From an archaeon (GTDB taxonomy: Archaea > Thermoplasmatota > Thermoplasmata > Methanomassiliicoccales > Methanomethylophilaceae): DNA of 36,685 nt. The stretch is taken from contig JAKSHS010000007.1 of NCBI GenBank assembly GCA_024399275.1, forward strand, positions 1-36,685, written 5' to 3'. The notes under the pieces are model-generated. The model saw only the letters and a program-made list of their open reading frames with translations, was not told the origin of the DNA and made no database searches. Both the position numbers and the translations under genes were made by a program. This document shows positions 35,101 to 36,685 of this stretch, one piece after another; position 1 is the stretch's first letter; every line of letters starts with the position of its first letter.

Positions 35101-35353
35101 GAATCCCATCTACCCTTTCTTTCTCAATAATCTTCTCTATCACACGTGTTTGTAGTGGCTCTATGTAAACCGAATCTGCCATATCAGCATCCGTTTGAAT
35201 AGTGGCCGGATTCGAGTTAACAAGAACTGTTTTGTACCCTTCTTCCTTAATTGATTTACATGCCTGTGAGCCCGAGAAATCAAATTCTGCTGCTTGTCCG
35301 ATAACAATGGGTCCTGAACCAATAATCATAATTTTCTCATAGTTCTTTCTCAT
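32141..35353 (-). CDS. carB: Carbamoyl phosphate synthase large subunit
   Basis: This 1070-residue protein makes carbamoyl phosphate from bicarbonate, ammonia and two ATP, for pyrimidine and arginine synthesis. Both ATP-grasp halves are complete: the first begins MIIGSGPIVIGQAAEFD, the second VIIGGGPIRIGQGIEFD near residue 550. Glycine-rich ATP loops (YTLGGTGGG, YVLGGRGME) and metal-binding ENPRxSRSSA / EANPRASRTVPF segments are intact. The C-terminal methylglyoxal-synthase-like allosteric domain (about 930-1070) includes GVYITVSDQDKKN and TTTNGANATVAAIKSS. Its ATG overlaps the carA stop (ATGA). Because CarA lacks its glutaminase triad, this subunit is predicted to use ammonia directly. Confidence 0.97.
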   Translation of the reverse strand: MRKNYEKIMIIGSGPIVIGQAAEFDFSGSQACKSIKEEGYKTVLVNSNPATIQTDADMADSVYIEPLQTRVIEKIIEKERVDGILAGMGGQTALNICSELADAGILKKYGVTLLGTKPDAIAMSEDRELFKEAMQRIGEPIPLSKSVNSIEDALKAVEIIGKYPVLVRPAYTLGGTGGGIAHNEDELRSICGRGLAYSRIHQVLIEESVLGWKEYEYEVMRDGNDNCIVICNMENIDAMGIHTGESIVCAPCLTLSAEDNLRLKKSAIKVIRTLGIEGGCNVQFALNPSNGDYRLIEVNPRVSRSSALASKATGFPIARISAKIALGYTLDEILNKVTGTTSAAFEPSVDYVVTKIPRWPFDKFRTVDRHLGTQMKSTGETMSIGRTFEESILKGIRSLEIGNVYFDELEISDDEIRDELVHTTDKHIFVIAEALRRGMSPEVISKLACWDVFFVYKIKNIIDMENRIRKEKLTPYLLKEAKKMGFADATIASFIGEEERDIREMRKSHGITPVYKAVDTCAAEFEAKTPYFYSTYEDVCELVHDEEKKSVVIIGGGPIRIGQGIEFDCCCVHSVMALQAAGIEAIVINNNPETVSTDFDIANKLYFEPLSFEDVLNVIEKENADGVIVQFGGQTSVNLAVDLKIALKGTKTKILGTDPDMMDIAEDRRKFSGLMSNLGIRQPESGTGYSLEEISRIIERIGYPVLVRPSYVLGGRGMEILYSAEELKYYVDTAVKVSKNHPILIDKYLTKAVELDVDVISDGKDVYVGGIMEHVEYAGVHSGDATMVLPPFTLSKEAIDDVLSISKKTALALRIKGLMNLQLAVVNRKDVYMIEANPRASRTVPFISKAAGIPLAKIGTQIMLGKTFRDLGIECTYRTIDHYAIKVPVFPFLKLPGVDSVLTPEMKSTGEVMGIDKNFGLACHKAYIAAGNNLPARGGVYITVSDQDKKNVITSARELYGMGFEIYATKGTSTFLREHGIPATTVFRLSENMVPNAVGLMRSGKINMVINTPSFKSGAVRDGYQLRRLAVELEIPFLTTTNGANATVAAIKSSCSEEFNVLPMRNYHTH

Positions 35354-36429
35354 TGCATCGCACTCCTAATTTTTTCGATGAATATATCGAGTAGATACTT
35401 TCCGTCACTAGAAAACTCATCCGTAATGTACTCAGTTCCGAATATTGGAAGTAATCTGTGTCTAATACCTTCCACAGATCCGTCATTAATATTTACTTCA
35501 CTAACCTCTAGTTCGGTACTCTCAATACTCGATTTATCGATAGTATAACCGTGATTTTGCGAGGTTATGTAAATTCTCTTTCCAAAACGGATAGGTTGAT
35601 TCGAGCCTCTATGACCAAACTTTAACTTACGAGTCGTCGCGCCAAATGCGATTGCTATAATTTGTCCACCAAAACTTATTCCAAGAATCGGCATTTTGCT
35701 GGCCAATTTTTTAACGGTTTTTACAACTGTATTAGTCATACTAGGGCTAGCAGGATTTCCTGGTCCATTTGTCACAACAACACCATCAATTCCTGCATGA
35801 ATGATAGTAGTTACAGACGTATCATATGGAAAAACTACAACGTTGGCCCTCACCTTTACATCATTAAGAAGAGTTTGTGTAACACCACAATCAATTATTC
35901 CAATAGTAACGTCTTTTCCCGAATCAATCTCGTATATCTCTTTGGTTGAAACCTTGGATACAAGATTCTCGTCATTCACATCCGCCATCGTTCCAAGTTT
36001 GACAATTATATCGTCTATTTCGTGCTCACTAAATACAATCGCCCCTTTCAACGTTCCATTATTCCGAATCTTAACAACCAATTCTCTTGTATCGATACCA
36101 GAAATAGCTGGAACTTTATGATCAATTAGAAACTGAGATAGCGGTATTCCTCCATATGAAACAGAGGGGTTCTTACAGTACTCTTTTACTATGACTCCTC
36201 TCGCATGTACGTTATCTGATTGATTAAATCTCTCATTTACACCATAGTTTCCAACGAGCGGATATGTGAAAACAAGTAAATGCCCACAATTAGAAGGATC
36301 AGTCAAAGCTTCCTGATAACCATTCATATCTGTGGTAAAAACAACTTCCCCATAGGAATCGCCCTCATATCCAAACGATTCTCCCTTTAATACTGTCCCA
36401 TCCTCAAGAACTAGGAAATTGCTTACCAT
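35350..36429 (-). CDS. carA: Carbamoyl phosphate synthase small subunit, glutaminase-dead
   Basis: This roughly 359-residue protein is CarA by sequence: the N-terminal domain has LVLEDGTVLKGESFGYEG and MNGYQEALTDPS, and the class I amidotransferase domain has TNGPGNPAS and KFGHRGSNQPI. However, the catalytic nucleophile segment, normally GICLGHQ, reads GISFGGQ with Ser252 replacing Cys, and the usual HPE of the triad reads ITD near the C-terminus (TEYITDEF). All three catalytic positions are changed, so it should not hydrolyse glutamine; it may be kept to stabilise or regulate CarB. The ATG at 36429 best matches CarA N-termini; GTG/ATG codons at 36441 and 36438 are alternatives. It overlaps carB by four bases. 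Confidence 0.93.
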   Translation of the reverse strand: MVSNFLVLEDGTVLKGESFGYEGDSYGEVVFTTDMNGYQEALTDPSNCGHLLVFTYPLVGNYGVNERFNQSDNVHARGVIVKEYCKNPSVSYGGIPLSQFLIDHKVPAISGIDTRELVVKIRNNGTLKGAIVFSEHEIDDIIVKLGTMADVNDENLVSKVSTKEIYEIDSGKDVTIGIIDCGVTQTLLNDVKVRANVVVFPYDTSVTTIIHAGIDGVVVTNGPGNPASPSMTNTVVKTVKKLASKMPILGISFGGQIIAIAFGATTRKLKFGHRGSNQPIRFGKRIYITSQNHGYTIDKSSIESTELEVSEVNINDGSVEGIRHRLLPIFGTEYITDEFSSDGKYLLDIFIEKIRSAMQ

Positions 36430-36448
36430 CGCGATCATCACAATTCAG

Positions 36449-36461
36449 TTTAATATATAAT
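36449..36461 (-). promoter_or_regulatory. TATA box of carAB
   Basis: On the minus strand ATTATATATTAAA lies about 20-32 nt before the carA ATG at 36429, predicting a start close to that codon. This favours the 36429 start and a nearly leaderless transcript. The 163-bp divergent spacer to the Pelota gene also holds an AT-rich AATAATTATAC near 36570, probably the Pelota promoter. Confidence 0.5.
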
Positions 36462-36604
36462 GGCTACCTAGGCGGCCGAATATCCTAGTTCCGATACATG
36501 TCGGCAGTATCACCATCCATTAAGCTTTTGGATCATACTGTTAAAATCCTCAGCTACTTCCAAGGTATCAGAATAATTATACAATGCATAACATGGAGTA
36601 AACT

Positions 36605-36685
36605 ATGCGTGTACTTGACCACAGTTCTGATAATACTATCTCAATAAAAGTTGAAACAGACGACGATATCTGGCATCTATAGAAC
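36605..36685 (+). CDS. pelA: Pelota (Dom34) N-terminus, cut by window end, with in-frame UAG at codon 26
   Basis: Only the first 27 codons are present. The sequence MRVLDHSSDNTISIKVETDD is followed by DIWHL, then TAG (36680-36682), then AAC at the window end. Archaeal Pelota starts MKI/MRV and has DDLWHLYN at this exact place, so the UAG replaces the conserved Tyr and the next codon still gives the expected Asn. Pelota, with a GTPase partner and ABCE1, rescues stalled ribosomes. GGAG (about 36595-36598) precedes the ATG by about seven nt. The interruption is either a nonsense mutation (TAT or TAC to TAG), a sequence error, or a recoded amber. Sequence beyond the window is needed. Confidence 0.8.

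Noticed and set aside
1-36685. CRISPR arrays, insertion sequences, rRNA genes, replication origin
   Set aside because: No regularly spaced repeats, transposase, rRNA core motifs or Orc1/Cdc6 gene with origin boxes could be seen by reading the sequence.

Overview
This 36.7-kb window is archaeal. Its information-processing genes have archaeal or eukaryotic-type relatives: ribosomal proteins L12/P1, L21e, L15e and L40e, aIF1A, RIO1 kinase, a Dim2/KH protein, Pus10, RpoF, a B-family DNA polymerase, the primase large subunit PriL, ABCE1 and the start of Pelota. The protein set, including a DUF835 protein, fits Thermoplasmatota, possibly gut Methanomassiliicoccales. That placement is inference, because no methanogenesis or pyl gene lies in the window. 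DNA is AT-rich, and AT-rich TATA boxes sit about 25-30 nt upstream of many starts. Spacers are long and hold at least two broken genes.

Layout. 1-2046: L12, then about 750 bp with no supportable gene, then an unrecognised exported protein. 2047-5561: TrmJ-like methyltransferase, archaeal phosphopantothenate synthetase, a Fap7-like ATPase and PriL. 5725-10620: one compact operon for ribosome, RNA and transcription functions (aIF1A, RIO1, KH protein, Pus10, L21e, RpoF, DUF655, KsgA). 10897-15227: YchF-type GTPase, DNA polymerase B and L15e. 15263-16322: a ThiI-like gene with an internal UAA and no PP-loop motif, then tRNA-Leu(CAG). 16595-23745: L40e, a pseudo-receiver/DUF835 protein overlapping enolase, a small zinc-ribbon protein, topoisomerase IA and ABCE1. 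24018-27552 is accessory: an unknown protein, a CutA/NIF3-like protein, a radical SAM/SPASM enzyme, a cysteine-rich 86-residue peptide and a divergent DUF5685 protein. 27848-36429: MgtA-type P-ATPase, a long gap with a frameshifted gene remnant and an RCC1 fragment, then carA-carB. The last 81 bases hold the start of pelota.

Most notable observations. (1) Positions 26282-27552 look like a small peptide-modification locus. A GC-rich gene for a peptide with nine cysteines in its last 40 residues has its own Shine-Dalgarno site, ends 33 nt before a canonical SPASM radical SAM gene, and shares a promoter region with a divergent DUF5685 gene whose protein has two acidic motifs resembling prenyl-synthase motifs. 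(2) CarA has lost the whole glutaminase triad, so carbamoyl phosphate synthesis is predicted to use free ammonia. (3) Pelota has a UAG exactly where the family has the Tyr of its WHLYN motif. (4) L21e, RpoF and DUF655 lie in one frame interrupted only by two UAG codons. UAG is nevertheless an ordinary stop here (7 of 31 intact genes), so recoding needs independent proof.
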